Source of the DNA: Globodera rostochiensis | Lineage: Eukaryota > Nematoda > Chromadorea > Rhabditida > Heteroderidae | Direction: 5' to 3' | Length of the DNA stretch: 64,000 bases | NCBI GenBank assembly: GCA_018350325.1 | Contig: JAEVLN010000007.1 | Span: 835,109-899,108 of the forward strand | Shown here: positions 43,402 to 55,288 of the stretch, piece after piece | Layout: every line of letters begins with the position of its first letter | Position numbering within the stretch: the first letter of the stretch is position 1 | Program-made: the position numbers and the translations under genes | Notes under the pieces: generated by a model | Databases searched by the model: none | Seen by the model: the letters and a program-made list of their open reading frames with translations, nothing else | What the model was told of the DNA's origin: nothing

Positions 43402-44111
43402 TTTTTTTCTCGTCAAAAAACTCCAAAAATGTCCTTAAAATTTAATTATGAATGCTTGCTTATAAAAATTTTAACGTTTAAAATTATATTTAATTATGTA
43501 AAAACAAATTTTATTGTTCTTCTTTATAATTTAATCTTTAATTAAAGATTATAAGCGGTGGATTTAATATAATTATTAAAAATCATTTTTAAAAATCGAA
43601 ATTTTTAAAGTATTTTTTATCAGGTGCAATTAAATGGGGCTTAAATTGAGAGTTGAAAAATTAGATAATTAATTTATTCCAATTTTGAAAACAATTCCAT
43701 TAACCAAAATTGTTAATTAGCACTACAAAACAACAACAAAAAATGGTACCGAGTATTGTATTCATGACCAATTCCAACTTTTATCCATTTGTTTCTTTTG
43801 TTTTTTTGTTGTAATAAAAAAACAATTGCGCTATAATTTGCTAGTGCCAAATCTCGATTATAAATTCGATTGTTTTTTATATTTTCTTCACATTCAACGC
43901 CATTTAAATTAATTTTATCACGAACCTTTGCAAATTCTTTTATTTCTTTTTGATTTTTATGATTTTCAACTAAATTTATTTGCCAAATTTATTTGTAAAA
44001 AGTGAAAAAATGCTTGCCATAAATATCGCCCAACTCGCGCCAAAATTTCCACAAATCAAATTTTAAAAAATCATATCAACAAATTTTCCTTCAGCAGTCA
44101 AAAAACAACAG

Positions 44112-44444
44112 GTCCGACGGATATCCGCGGATATTAGGACCATATCCGTCATCCGTCCGTATCCGTGACATTCCGAAAAACCTTATCCGTTATCCGTCCC
44201 GGATATATCCGCGGATATCCGGATGCCCGTGCCCATTGCCCGCTTTTCAAATCAACTTTTATTTTGATGTCAAAAATAAGAATTATATATTTTTTTCAAA
44301 ACAATGTAAATTTATTTATCCAATTTAATAAATTACTATGTAGTAGGGTAGAGCGATATCGGGATTTTATGGAAAAATTGGGCTTTGAAACAGCGGGATT
44401 ATCCCTCCCGATCCTGACCAGGATCTCGATCCCGCTCCACTCTA
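44112..44444. mobile_element. Two MITE pieces downstream of the metalloproteinase gene
   Basis: First is a CGGATATCCGCGGATA-rich piece (about 44112-44242). Second is a TAGGGTAGAGCGATATCGGG ... CCCGCTCCACTCTA piece (about 44345-44444) with inverted ends. Neither has a clear target duplication. Both are mirrored at 52.15-52.49 kb. Confidence 0.5.
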
Positions 44445-44527
44445 GTTTGTGTTCTCTTAATTGTTCGAGATTGTTATTAATTTTTATTGCTTTTTACAAT
44501 TAATGAATTATTGACGCATAATTCGGA

Positions 44528-47500
44528 TTATAAAATGAATAATTTGGCCATTATAAAGGTGAAAATAGCGGCAAAAAGCATGTTGGCGATGTGTATTTTG
44601 GCAAAATGTCCTGTCGCTGAATTGTCCATTTCTGCATATTCTCTTTCATAGTTGTGGCGATGGTGATGATCACGTCTGTTGTGATATCGACCATTGGATC
44701 CATGATGAGTAGTAGGTCGATCTTTTTTTTATAAATAAAAATTAAATTTATAAAATGATAAAAATATTTTTTAACCACAATTCTAAAAAAGTAATTGAAC
44801 GACTTATTTATTAAAAAAAAATTAGCATTTTATATTTTATTTTTCCTAGTTTTGATCCAAATTAAATGTGCAAATTTGCATGCAAAACATAATTGGGCGC
44901 AGAAAGTTTTCAAAAATTGACCAACGCGTTGTTGATAAAAATGCCAAATTCCAATTTACCCAAAATTAAACTATGCCAAATAATATATATAATTTTAGAA
45001 AAATAATTTGTTCGTACCAACCGATAAAATCCCAAATGAAATTTTCAAATAAACAAAAAACCTTTAATGTTTCCCACCATCATTATTATTAATGTTCGCG
45101 TCATTGCCGTCTTCTGACGAAAACATTTTGCCAAGTTGAGACCAGAAGCCACCTTGACGATCGTCATAAGTTGCACTTTTGCGTCGACCTCCTCCTACAG
45201 ATGGATTTCTGTCCGATCGATCAGCCGATGATGATGTGCCAATTCGACCGTAACGTTTTCCTAAATTCAGAATTAGTAATTAAAAATTACAAAATTTGTT
45301 AACGTTCCTATGTCTACGTAATAAGGTATAGACAAAAAATAACTAAATATAAAAAATAATTAAAGACCAATTAGAAAGTTAACAAATAGTAGTTCATGCC
45401 AATGTTGTTGGCATTAGTTTTTTCAACAAAAAAAACTGAATTTCCAGTTTTACCATAAATTTGTTGGGCTGCACGAGTGTCATCCTGAGTGAGTTCGGGC
45501 GTTTTGTAGTTGCCACGCCAATCAACCAAATCGCGTGGGTCCTGTTCAAAAAATTATCAAAATCCGAGATCTTTTTTGGACACAAAAATTGGGTTATAAA
45601 TTTATAAAAATTTAATTTTTGTCTTCTTTTATTATAAAAAGCATTAATTTAAACTTAAAAAAATCAACAAATTTTTAATGCTGAAGAAAATATAATTAAA
45701 ACGAATCAAAATTTACTTGGTAAAATGGGGCCATAATTGCAGTTTCAATGTTTGAATGTGACAGGCCCAACACATGACCAATTTCATGTAGCGCCACCCA
45801 ATACATATCCGTAAAACGATGGCTTAAAAATGAATACAATTTCAAATAAATATTAGAAAATGATATTAAATTAAATGCTAAAATGATTAAAATTATAAAT
45901 CCTTTTTTTTAAATAAATGATCAAATTATTTCTTAAAAGTAATTTTATATATTTTTAAAACCGCATTTTGTTCAAAGAAAATGCTATTAATAATAAAATT
46001 TATTTTCTTAAAAAATTATCACAAATTTGATGAACTTACTTTCCGATTTTGTTTCCGTCCATAAAAACCCAATTCTCGTCATCGTCAAAATGAAGTTTAC
46101 CATCCTGAGGGAATGTTGCATGGGCCAGCACTCCGCCTAGCAATATGTCATTTAAATTTAAATTGATTAAATGTCCATACCAGAGATGCGCGAAATTCCG
46201 ATTTCCAAAAATTTTTGAGGACTTGAATTCCGTGGCCCCCTGAATTCCGATTTTCCAAATTTTTTGAACCGGTTCCGATTTACGAAATTTTTTGAGGCCT
46301 CGATTCCGTTTTCGAAATTTTTTGAGGCGCCTAAATTCAGATTTTTAATTTCCGAAATTTTTTGAGGCTCCGGAATTCAGATTTTCAATTTCCGTAATTT
46401 TTTGAGGCTCCGGAATTTCGATTTCCCTAATTTCTTGAGGTCGTTGGTGTCCATCCCTAGTCCATACCTCTTCCATCGAATGGCCAGGGGTCGCCATGGC
46501 TTCGTCTGGCAAATAACACCTTCACATCCGGCGTATCATAGCCACTGGCTTCAGAAAAATCCAACGGCACAACCCGTGACCAGGCATCAAACGCCAATTG
46601 AAGGGCTTGTCTAAATTTTTCAAAAAATAAAACACATTCCAATAATCTTTAAAAAAACAGTTAAAATTTTAGGACTCATTTAAGTAACTATTTCTAACAA
46701 GAAAGCTCAAATGGGAAAACGTTGACCAATTTTTGCGTAGTAGAAAAGTTTTGCTTTTTTTGTTGCCCATTTGAGTGTGCCGTAGTTTAAAATGTATGAA
46801 ATTTAAAATGCCAAAAAATAATACAACAACAAAAAAAGCGAATGTGTTACTTTTGCATGTGTTCAGGTATGTCATCAGTTGCGTGCATCAGTTGATAGGT
46901 TACTCGCCGCTTCCGCCACTTTAACACATAATCTAATGGAAATGTTAATTATGTCAATTAGTAAGTGGTGTACGGATAATTGGTCACCAGTCGAGTTTTT
47001 TCGTTAAACCTGGCTTTTTTTTAGGTAATGATGAAATAAATGGAATAGAAGCTTTCAACGGAACACAAAAAATTATTAATTTTGGAGTCAATTTTTTATT
47101 TGGCGCAATTAATGGAGCTGTTTTTAAATAACTATAAAGATTTATTTTTGCAAAAAGATTTTCTAAAAATGCTATCGAATGGTATTAAGTTTCTTTTTTC
47201 GTGTCCTGTACATTTTTAAAAATGTTGTTATCTGAAAAGTATTTTTGCTCCAGGGATGGGAGCCGACGGACGACCTAAAAAAATTTGGAAGTCGGAATCG
47301 GAATTCCGAGGCCTTAAAAAATTTCGGAAATCGGAATTCGGAATTCCGAGACATCAAAAAATTTCGGGAATCGAAATTCCGAGGCCTTAAAAAATTGCGG
47401 AAATCGGAATTCGGAATTCCGAGACATCAAAAAATTTCGGGAATCGAAATTCCGAGGCCTTAAAAAATTTCGGAAATCGGAATTCGGAATTCCGAGGCCT

Positions 47501-48457
47501 TAAAAATTTCGGAATTCGGAATTCCGAGACTTCAAAAAATTTCGGGAATCGGAATTCCGAGAGCTCAAAAAATTTCGGGAATCGGAATTCCGAGAGCTCA
47601 AAAAATTTCGGGAATCGGAATTCCGAGAGCTCAAAAAATTTCGGGAATTGGAATTCCGAGGCCTTAAAAAATTTCGGAACTCGGAATTCCGACCATCCCT
47701 GGTTTGCTCCCACGAAAACTCGTGCCGTGTCAAGTAGAGCTTATGAATGAATGGGCATGAACACAAAAGGACTGGTCAGACCGCGCCACACCAACCTGCA
47801 CTTGTCAACATTTGCACGTCCTGCATGCCACACCGCGGTTGTGCCATCTTCTTGCGCGTTCGGTTGTCCAAATTGCCGGTTGTCGGCAAGCCGGCAAACT
47901 CTTGGAACTTCCGGACAGCCGATCGGATTGAATCCAACGTCAAATCACCGCCAATCATATCTTCGGTTTTGCGATGCTGTTGTTGGGCATAAACGCGGGG
48001 TTCTTCGTCAGTGCCTTCTGTTTTTTTTTGTTGTTGGAATTTTTTGATTTAAAAAAATATTTTATTATTAAATTAATATATAAATTACAACCTTGAGATG
48101 GCGAGGAGTCAATGTAACCGAAGCGATTAAGATATCCCTGAAATAATTATTATATTAAAAATGTTTTTTAAAATGAACGGCATTTTTGTAGAAATTATAA
48201 ATAATCTTATAATTTTGTGTTTTAAAATTAAAAAATTTGTTAAAAGTTTTAAAATTTAATTACCCAAAAATTTATAAAAATAATGGAATTTTTTTAATAA
48301 TTACTTTGGCATCATTATCCGAGATTAATTGACTAATAATATCGTCATCTCCCAACGAATCATCTGAGCCATTATTTTCATCAGTTGAAAATGCGTTGAA
48401 TAAAGAAAAAGTGCCGAAAAGTAAAAAAATTGAAATAAAAAATGTTGTTGTGCGCAT
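44528..48457 (-). CDS. Matrix metalloproteinase, membrane-type (11 exons)
   Basis: Exons are 48305-48457, 48092-48137, 47796-48017, 47212-47231, 46851-46918, 46468-46610, 46040-46136, 45717-45822, 45454-45541, 45078-45260 and 44528-44721, giving 439 residues with all phases consistent. Features in order: signal peptide ([18 protein letters not shown]), propeptide ([11 protein letters not shown]), cysteine switch PRCGMQD with Cys129, [36 protein letters not shown], zinc site [11 protein letters not shown] (His262, Glu263, His266, His272), Met-turn AIM (Met280), a His-rich linker and a C-terminal hydrophobic helix ([20 protein letters not shown]). There is no hemopexin domain. Reading through the exon 10 donor gives a 379-residue soluble form (stop at 45064). 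The hydrophobic end could be a membrane or GPI anchor. Exon 4 is only 20 nt. Confidence 0.85.
46191..46459. mobile_element. hAT-type MITE at the exon 6 donor of the metalloproteinase
   Basis: Ends are CAGAGATGCGCGAAATTCC and GGTGTCCATCCCTA, flanked by a perfect 8-bp duplication GTCCATAC (46183-46190 and 46460-46467). The interior is TTTTTTGAGG and GGAATTCCG words. On the gene strand the duplication is GTATGGAC, the start of intron 6, so the 5' splice site itself was duplicated. Confidence 0.85.
47251..47701. mobile_element. hAT-type MITE in metalloproteinase intron 3
   Basis: Ends are CAGGGATGGGAGCCGAC and TTCCGACCATCCCTG, with a near-perfect 8-bp duplication (TTTTGCTC at 47243 and GTTTGCTC at 47702). 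The interior is tandem AAAAAATTTCGGGAATCGG-like units. The mirrored copy is 49841-50291. Confidence 0.82.
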
Positions 48458-49336
48458 TGAACGACGATTCCAAAATGATCTGCTAATATAAAAAAATATA
48501 TATTTTTATATTTAATGTAAAAATTGTAGTAAACATTTTATGTAAAAATGATTTATTGCAATATTTTTAATAATAATAGTTCACTTAATAATTTTGTAAT
48601 TTGAAGTAATTCACTTTAATAATGCAAAATTAATTTTTAATTTTACATATTCCAATTTATTAAGTATTTTTTCTAATAATTCATTCACGCAATAAAATTA
48701 GAAAATAATGCTAAATTATAAATTTTTTTTAATCAAACTTCTTTTTATATTGCAAACAAAATCAGATTTGTTTGATCACTGTATTCACTATAATTAAATT
48801 AAATTTGGTCTTTTAAAAATCAACCTTCCGCCGCCGTCTTCGACCAACATTTGTCGTTGTTGGTCTTCCGCCGTTTGGCTTCTTGTCCCGTGGGCTTCAC
48901 CAATCAACAATGGCTGCTGATCAGAAGACGCAATTACAATTTTTTTTTGTGCATTTAATGACGATGTCGGCGGCGGCGGCGGCGGATTGGGGAATTTGAT
49001 GCTGCTGCTGTTGCTGCAGCTGTTGTCGTGGTGTCCTTGGGCTGCTCGGGACGACGACAATGTTTGGCGAACAACAACACTTTCTCGATCAACAACGCGA
49101 TGAGGATGACTCATACCCTTCCCGTCCGTCCGTCCGTCCGTTCGTCCCCCGAGGGGTGGCAAAGAAAATTATTTGATCGTTTTTATTGGAAGAGAAAATA
49201 ATTTGAAAGAGAGTTTTTCTCCGATGACACTTTTTGGCTGAACGGGGAAGGAACATAATTAGGCGATTAAATAATATGCGGCTCAAATGATCAAACTTTC
49301 AAGAAAAAAAAATTATAGGGCAAACAGACAAATAAA
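48206..49336 (-). other. P3 spacer: metalloproteinase exon 1, promoter side and an open frame
   Basis: The spacer holds exon 1 of the minus-strand metalloproteinase (48305-48457), which has no copy in the right arm. Farther upstream, an ATG at 49114 (minus) opens a frame to 48794 with Ser-rich and PPPPPP segments (FPNPPPPPPTSSLN). It contains a possible donor (GGAAG|GTTGAT, about 48827). Just upstream is a (GGAC)n microsatellite (49122-49142). This could be a 5' exon of an unknown gene or 5'UTR; support is weak. Confidence 0.35.
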
Positions 49337-52300
49337 ATTATTTATAATTTCTACAAAAATGCCGTTCATTTTAAAAAACATTTTTAATATAATAATTATT
49401 TCAGGGATATCTTAATCGCTTCGGTTACATTGACTCCTCGCCATCTCAAGGTTGTAATTTATATATTAATTTAATAATAAAATATTTTTTTAAATCAAAA
49501 AATTCCAACAACAAAAAAAAACAGAAGGCACTGACGAAGAACCCCGCGTTTATGCCCAACAACAGCATCGCAAAACCGAAGATATGATTGGCGGTGATTT
49601 GACGTTGGATTCAATCCGATCGGCTGTCCGGAAGTTCCAAGAGTTTGCCGGCTTGCCGACAACCGGCAATTTGGACAACCGAACGCGCAAGAAGATGGCA
49701 CAACCGCGGTGTGGCATGCAGGACGTGCAAATGTTGACAAGTGCAGGTTGGTGTGGCGCGGTCTGACCAGTCCTTTTGTGTTCATGCCCATTCATTCATA
49801 AGCTCTACTTGACACGGCACGAGTTTTCGTGGGAGCAAACCAGGGATGGTCGGAATTCCGAGTTCCGAAATTTTTTAAGGCCTCGGAATTCCAATTCCCG
49901 AAATTTTTTGAGCTCTCGGAATTCCGATTCCCGAAATTTTTTGAGCTCTCGGAATTCCGATTCCCGAAATTTTTTGAGCTCTCGGAATTCCGATTCCCGA
50001 AATTTTTTGAAGTCTCGGAATTCCGAATTCCGAAATTTTTAAGGCCTCGGAATTCCGAATTCCGATTTCCGAAATTTTTTAAGGCCTCGGAATTTCGATT
50101 CCCGAAATTTTTTGATGTCTCGGAATTCCGAATTCCGATTTCCGCAATTTTTTAAGGCCTCGGAATTTCGATTCCCGAAATTTTTTGATGTCTCGGAATT
50201 CCGAATTCCGATTTCCGAAATTTTTTAAGGCCTCGGAATTCCGATTCCGACTTCCAAATTTTTTTAGGTCGTCCGTCGGCTCCCATCCCTGGAGCAAAAA
50301 TACTTTTCAGATAACAACATATCGGAACCGGTTCAAAAAATTTGGAAAATCGGAATTCAGGGGGCCACGGAATTCAAGTCCTCAAAAATTTTTGGAAATC
50401 GGAATTTCGCGCATCTCTGGTATGGACATTTAATCAATTTAAATTTAAATGACATATTGCTAGGCGGAGTGCTGGCCCATGCAACATTCCCTCAGGATGG
50501 TAAACTTCATTTTGACGATGACGAGAATTGGGTTTTTATGGACGGAAACAAAATCGGAAAGTAAGTTCATCAAATTTGTGATAATTTTTTAAGAAAATAA
50601 ATTTTATTATTAATAGCATTTTCTTTGAACAAAATGCGGTTTTAAAAATATATAAAATTACTTTTAAGAAATAATTTGATCATTTATTTAAAAAAAAGGA
50701 TTTATAATTTTAATCATTTTAGCATTTAATTTAATATCATTTTCTAATATTTATTTGAAATTGTATTCATTTTTAAGCCATCGTTTTACGGATATGTATT
50801 GGGTGGCGCTACATGAAATTGGTCATGTGTTGGGCCTGTCACATTCAAACATTGAAACTGCAATTATGGCCCCATTTTACCAAGTAAATTTTGATTCGTT
50901 TTAATTATATTTTCTTCAGCATTAAAAATTTGTTGATTTTTTTAAGTTTAAATTAATGCTTTTTATAATAAAAGAAGACAAAAATTAAATTTTTATAAAT
51001 TTATAACCCAATTTTTGTGTCCAAAAAAGATCTCGGATTTTGATAATTTTTTGAACAGGACCCACGCGATTTGGTTGATTGGCGTGGCAACTACAAAACG
51101 CCCGAACTCACTCAGGATGACACTCGTGCAGCCCAACAAATTTATGGTAAAACTGGAAATTCAGTTTTTTTTGTTGAAAAAACTAATGCCAACAACATTG
51201 GCATGAACTACTATTTGTTAACTTTCTAATTGGTCTTTAATTATTTTTTATATTTAGTTATTTTTTGTCTATACCTTATTACGTAGACATAGGAACGTTA
51301 ACAAATTTTGTAATTTTTAATTACTAATTCTGAATTTAGGAAAACGTTACGGTCGAATTGGCACATCATCATCGGCTGATCGATCGGACAGAAATCCATC
51401 TGTAGGAGGAGGTCGACGCAAAAGTGCAACTTATGACGATCGTCAAGGTGGCTTCTGGTCTCAACTTGGCAAAATGTTTTCGTCAGAAGACGGCAATGAC
51501 GCGAACATTAATAATAATGATGGTGGGAAACATTAAAGGTTTTTTGTTTATTTGAAAATTTCATTTGGGATTTTATCGGTTGGTACGAACAAATTATTTT
51601 TCTAAAATTATATATATTATTTGGCATAGTTTAATTTTGGGTAAATTGGAATTTGGCATTTTTATCAACAACGCGTTGGTCAATTTTTGAAAACTTTCTG
51701 CGCCCAATTATGTTTTGCATGCAAATTTGCACATTTAATTTGGATCAAAACTAGGAAAAATAAAATATAAAATGCTAATTTTTTTTTAATAAATAAGTCG
51801 TTCAATTACTTTTTTAGAATTGTGGTTAAAAAATATTTTTATCATTTTATAAATTTAATTTTTATTTATAAAAAAAAGATCGACCTACTACTCATCATGG
51901 ATCCAATGGTCGATATCACAACAGACGTGATCATCACCATCGCCACAACTATGAAAGAGAATATGCAGAAATGGACAATTCAGCGACAGGACATTTTGCC
52001 AAAATACACATCGCCAACATGCTTTTTGCCGCTATTTTCACCTTTATAATGGCCAAATTATTCATTTTATAATCCGAATTATGCGTCAATAATTCATTAA
52101 TTGTAAAAAGCAATAAAAATTAATAACAATCTCGAACAATTAAGAGAACACAAACTAGAGTGGAGCGGGATCGAGATCCTGGTCAGGATCGGGAGGGATA
52201 ATCCCGCTGTTTCAAAGCCCAATTTTTCCATAAAATCCCGATATCGCTCTACCCTACTACATAGTAATTTATTAAATTGGATAAATAAATTTACATTGTT

Positions 52301-53198
52301 TTGAAAAAAATATATAATTCTTATTTTTGACATCAAAATAAAAGTTGATTTGAAAAGCGGGCAATGGGCACGGGCATCCGGATATCCGCGGATATATCCG
52401 GGACGGATAACGGATAAGGTTTTTCGGAATGTCACGGATACGGACGGATGACGGATATGGTCCTAATATCCGCGGATATCCGTCGGACCTGTTGTTTTTT
52501 GACTGCTGAAGGAAAATTTGTTGATATGATTTTTTAAAATTTGATTTGTGGAAATTTTGGCGCGAGTTGGGCGATATTTATGGCAAGCATTTTTTCACTT
52601 TTTACAAATAAATTTGGCAAATAAATTTAGTTGAAAATCATAAAAATCAAAAAGAAATAAAAGAATTTGCAAAGGTTCGTGATAAAATTAATTTAAATGG
52701 CGTTGAATGTGAAGAAAATATAAAAAACAATCGAATTTATAATCGAGATTTGGCACTAGCAAATTATAGCGCAATTGTTTTTTTATTACAACAAAAAAAC
52801 AAAAGAAACAAATGGATAAAAGTTGGAATTGGTCATGAATACAATACTCGGTACCATTTTTTGTTGTTGTTTTGTAGTGCTAATTAACAATTTTGGTTAA
52901 TGGAATTGTTTTCAAAATTGGAATAAATTAATTATCTAATTTTTCAACTCTCAATTTAAGCCCCATTTAATTGCACCTGATAAAAAATACTTTAAAAATT
53001 TCGATTTTTAAAAATGATTTTTAATAATTATATTAAATCCACCGCTTATAATCTTTAATTAAAGATTAAATTATAAAGAAGAACAATAAAATTTGTTTTT
53101 ACATAATTAAATATAATTTTAAACGTTAAAATTTTTATAAGCAAGCATTCATAATTAAATTTTAAGGACATTTTTGGAGTTTTTTGACGAGAAAAAAA
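49337..53198. repeat. Palindrome P3, right arm
   Basis: Mirror of 43402-48205 with a 942-bp deletion at about 50318. It ends at 53198 exactly where the poly(A)-polymerase-like fragment begins. Confidence 0.9.
49405..52072 (+). pseudogene. Truncated metalloproteinase copy
   Basis: Matching exons are 49405-49450, 49525-49746, 50464-50560, 50778-50883, 51059-51146, 51340-51522 (or stop at 51536) and 51879-52072. It lacks the signal-peptide exon, which lies in the P3 spacer, and most of the 20-nt exon. It also lacks exons 5 and 6 (WRKRRVTYQ through WPFDG), removed by a deletion joining 50318 to the inner part of the exon 6 MITE. The zinc site [11 protein letters not shown] is intact, but no secreted, foldable enzyme is expected. 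Confidence 0.8.
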
Positions 53199-54470
53199 TG
53201 GAAAATGAGACGAATTTTGCATACCAGCTGCGACGTTTACGAATAAATTATACCGAAAATATTGAAATAATTTTGAAATTTAAAACAAAAATCAAAGAAT
53301 TAATTGGCCCCTTTTTGTTGCCGTCTCTGGAATTTATTCGACCGTTTGAAATAGCCTTTGGTGACCAACAAATTTAAATTTTAATTCTAAAACTTATTAT
53401 TTAAATTGTTTTAAAGCATAAAACGAATTTAGAATGTATTGACGATAATATGTTAGTAACGGATTATACCAAAATTTTGTCAGAAGATGAAACAATTTCA
53501 ATATTTGCCACAACAACAGTGACAGTTCGCATTGTTTTTGGCAGAATTATGCTAATTTTTAGCAAAATGTATAAAATGTGGAAATCACTAAAAGTCAAAT
53601 CAAGAAAAACAATTGAAATGTTGTGGAATCAAATATTGCTATTAAATTTAAATGATGAAATACAAAAAAATGGCTTCAATATGTTGACAAATATTTATGT
53701 TTTTTTATCAAAATTTGGTGACGATTTTCAATGATATTCCAGGCCTGACGCCAGATGAGCAAATTCCAATTTTGTCGGATAACAAAAAAATCGTGCTCAA
53801 TTTTAAAGAAAAATTGATGCCATCCGTTCAAACTTTGGAGATGGCATGGGACGATTTGTTGGAGGAACATGCAAAAAACGTGATCAGATTTAATCAGTCC
53901 ATTAATGTGTTCAGTTCACTTTTGAAAGATTCGTTGATGTTGTCAAAGGGCACAAAATCGAGTTTGCACTCATTTTTTGTGTCAAACACCGAAAATGGCA
54001 AAAAAATTTTTGATAAATTGACCAAAAAATATCCAGCCCTGCTATCGATGATCAGAGAAGGTGGGTGGGTTTTGTGAAATTTGATAAAAAGAAAAATTGT
54101 TTTTTAATTTGTTTTGATTTGTAAGGATTTTTAAGTGCAACAAAACTTCTAAAAACGCTCATTAGGTGCTAAAAACGTTATAAAAATAATTTAATTCATT
54201 CTAAAAACCTCTTTCTTACAACTAAATGTAAATGCACTAATTTTTTATGTTTTCAAAATTTATTATAAGTAAGTAATCAATCTATAAAAAATTATTTCAT
54301 TTTTTCAGAAAATAAAGTTTTATCAATTATAAAATTTTCACCCATTAAACAAATAAAAACATTTTAAGAGCTAACAGATGATCTGATTGAAGAACTGCAA
54401 GGGCGGAATTACATCAAATTTTTCAATGTTCAAAGCAGTTTTTTTGAAGTGCATCGAGCCATTGTGTTTC
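53198..54470 (+). pseudogene. 5' fragment of the poly(A)-polymerase-like gene, frameshifted
   Basis: The first exon begins at ATG 53198 and ends at TTTG|GTGACC (about 53359). Exon 2 starts after GAATTTAG (about 53432) with ECIDDNMLVTDYTKIL. At 53700-53708 one extra T (TTTTTTTATC against TTTTTTATC at 63.93 kb) shifts the frame after NIYVF. Beyond it the original frame continues (DIPGLTPDEQIPILSDNKK) to a donor at about 54059, then a piece of the next exon (ELTDDLIEELQ, about 54369) breaks off in repeats. The single T may be a sequencing error, but the 3' truncation is real. Confidence 0.75.
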
Positions 54471-54905
54471 AATTGTAAAATTGAAAACACGATTATTTGC
54501 GTGTTTGTGTTTTAATTGTTAAATTGAACTAAAACAAGCAATTCCGTTGTATTTTCTATAAATTGAACCAAAACACAATTAGTTTGCGGGTTTTTATTTT
54601 AATTGTAAAATAGAACAAAACACAATTCCATGTTTTTTGATTTAATTGTAAAATTGGATAAAACACAATCTTTTCCACGTTTTTGTATTTTAATTGTAAA
54701 ATTGTGCTAAAAACAAGCAATTACGAGTGTTTTTTATAAATTGGACTAAAACACAATCTTTTCCACGTTTTTGTATTTTAATTGTAAGATTAAACTAAAA
54801 CACAATCCATTCTGAGTTTTGTGTTTCAATTGTAAAATTGAAAACACGATTATTTGCGTGTTTGTGTTTTAATTGTTAAATTGAACTAAAACATAAACAA
54901 TTTCG
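54465..54905 (+). repeat. Degenerate tandem repeat, TTTTAATTGTAAAATTG
   Basis: About seven units of roughly 57-65 bp contain GTGTTTTAATTGTAAAATTGA and ACTAAAACACAA. It replaces the rest of the truncated gene fragment. Confidence 0.75.
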
Positions 54906-55288
54906 CGTTTAATTACTACATTTTCATAAAAGAAACCGTTTTGTAGGTCTAAAAAGACAAGAAAGTTAATTATCTGCTTCTCTGAAAATTTAAGCTAATT
55001 AATGTTCAATTAACTCATTAAACTTTTTAAATTGATTGTCAAGCTAAAAAAATGTATGTTCGCTTTAAGTGTCTCTTAAAATCGGCTACGCATTTCATTT
55101 AAACAAAATAAAAAATGGCAAAATAATTATATTTACAGCAACCGCAAAGCACAATTTAGGTAATAGATTTTCGGTGCTTTCTAATCGCCCAAAGTTTTAT
55201 TTATGGACGATAACAAATTTTTTTTAATGAATAAAAAAATTATTTAAAAAATTGACCACATTAAAAAAACAATCAGAAACAAAATTAT
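54906..55288. other. AT-rich intergenic DNA
   Basis: No gene or repeat family is seen. It is the 3' flank of the minus-strand poly(A)-polymerase-like gene. Confidence 0.4.

Larger units (their letters stand above)
43402..48205. repeat. Palindrome P3, left arm
   Basis: It is an inverted copy of 49337-53198. Matching points sum to 97542 from the centre out to the metalloproteinase micro-exon, and to 96600 farther out. The step of 942 is a single deletion in the right arm. Encoded frames outside the deletion are identical in translation. Confidence 0.9.

Noticed and set aside
47387..47766. Overlapping frames rich in SRNSDSRNF or FPKFFE words
   Set aside because: They are translations of the GGAATTCCGA tandem interior of the 47.25-47.70 kb MITE.
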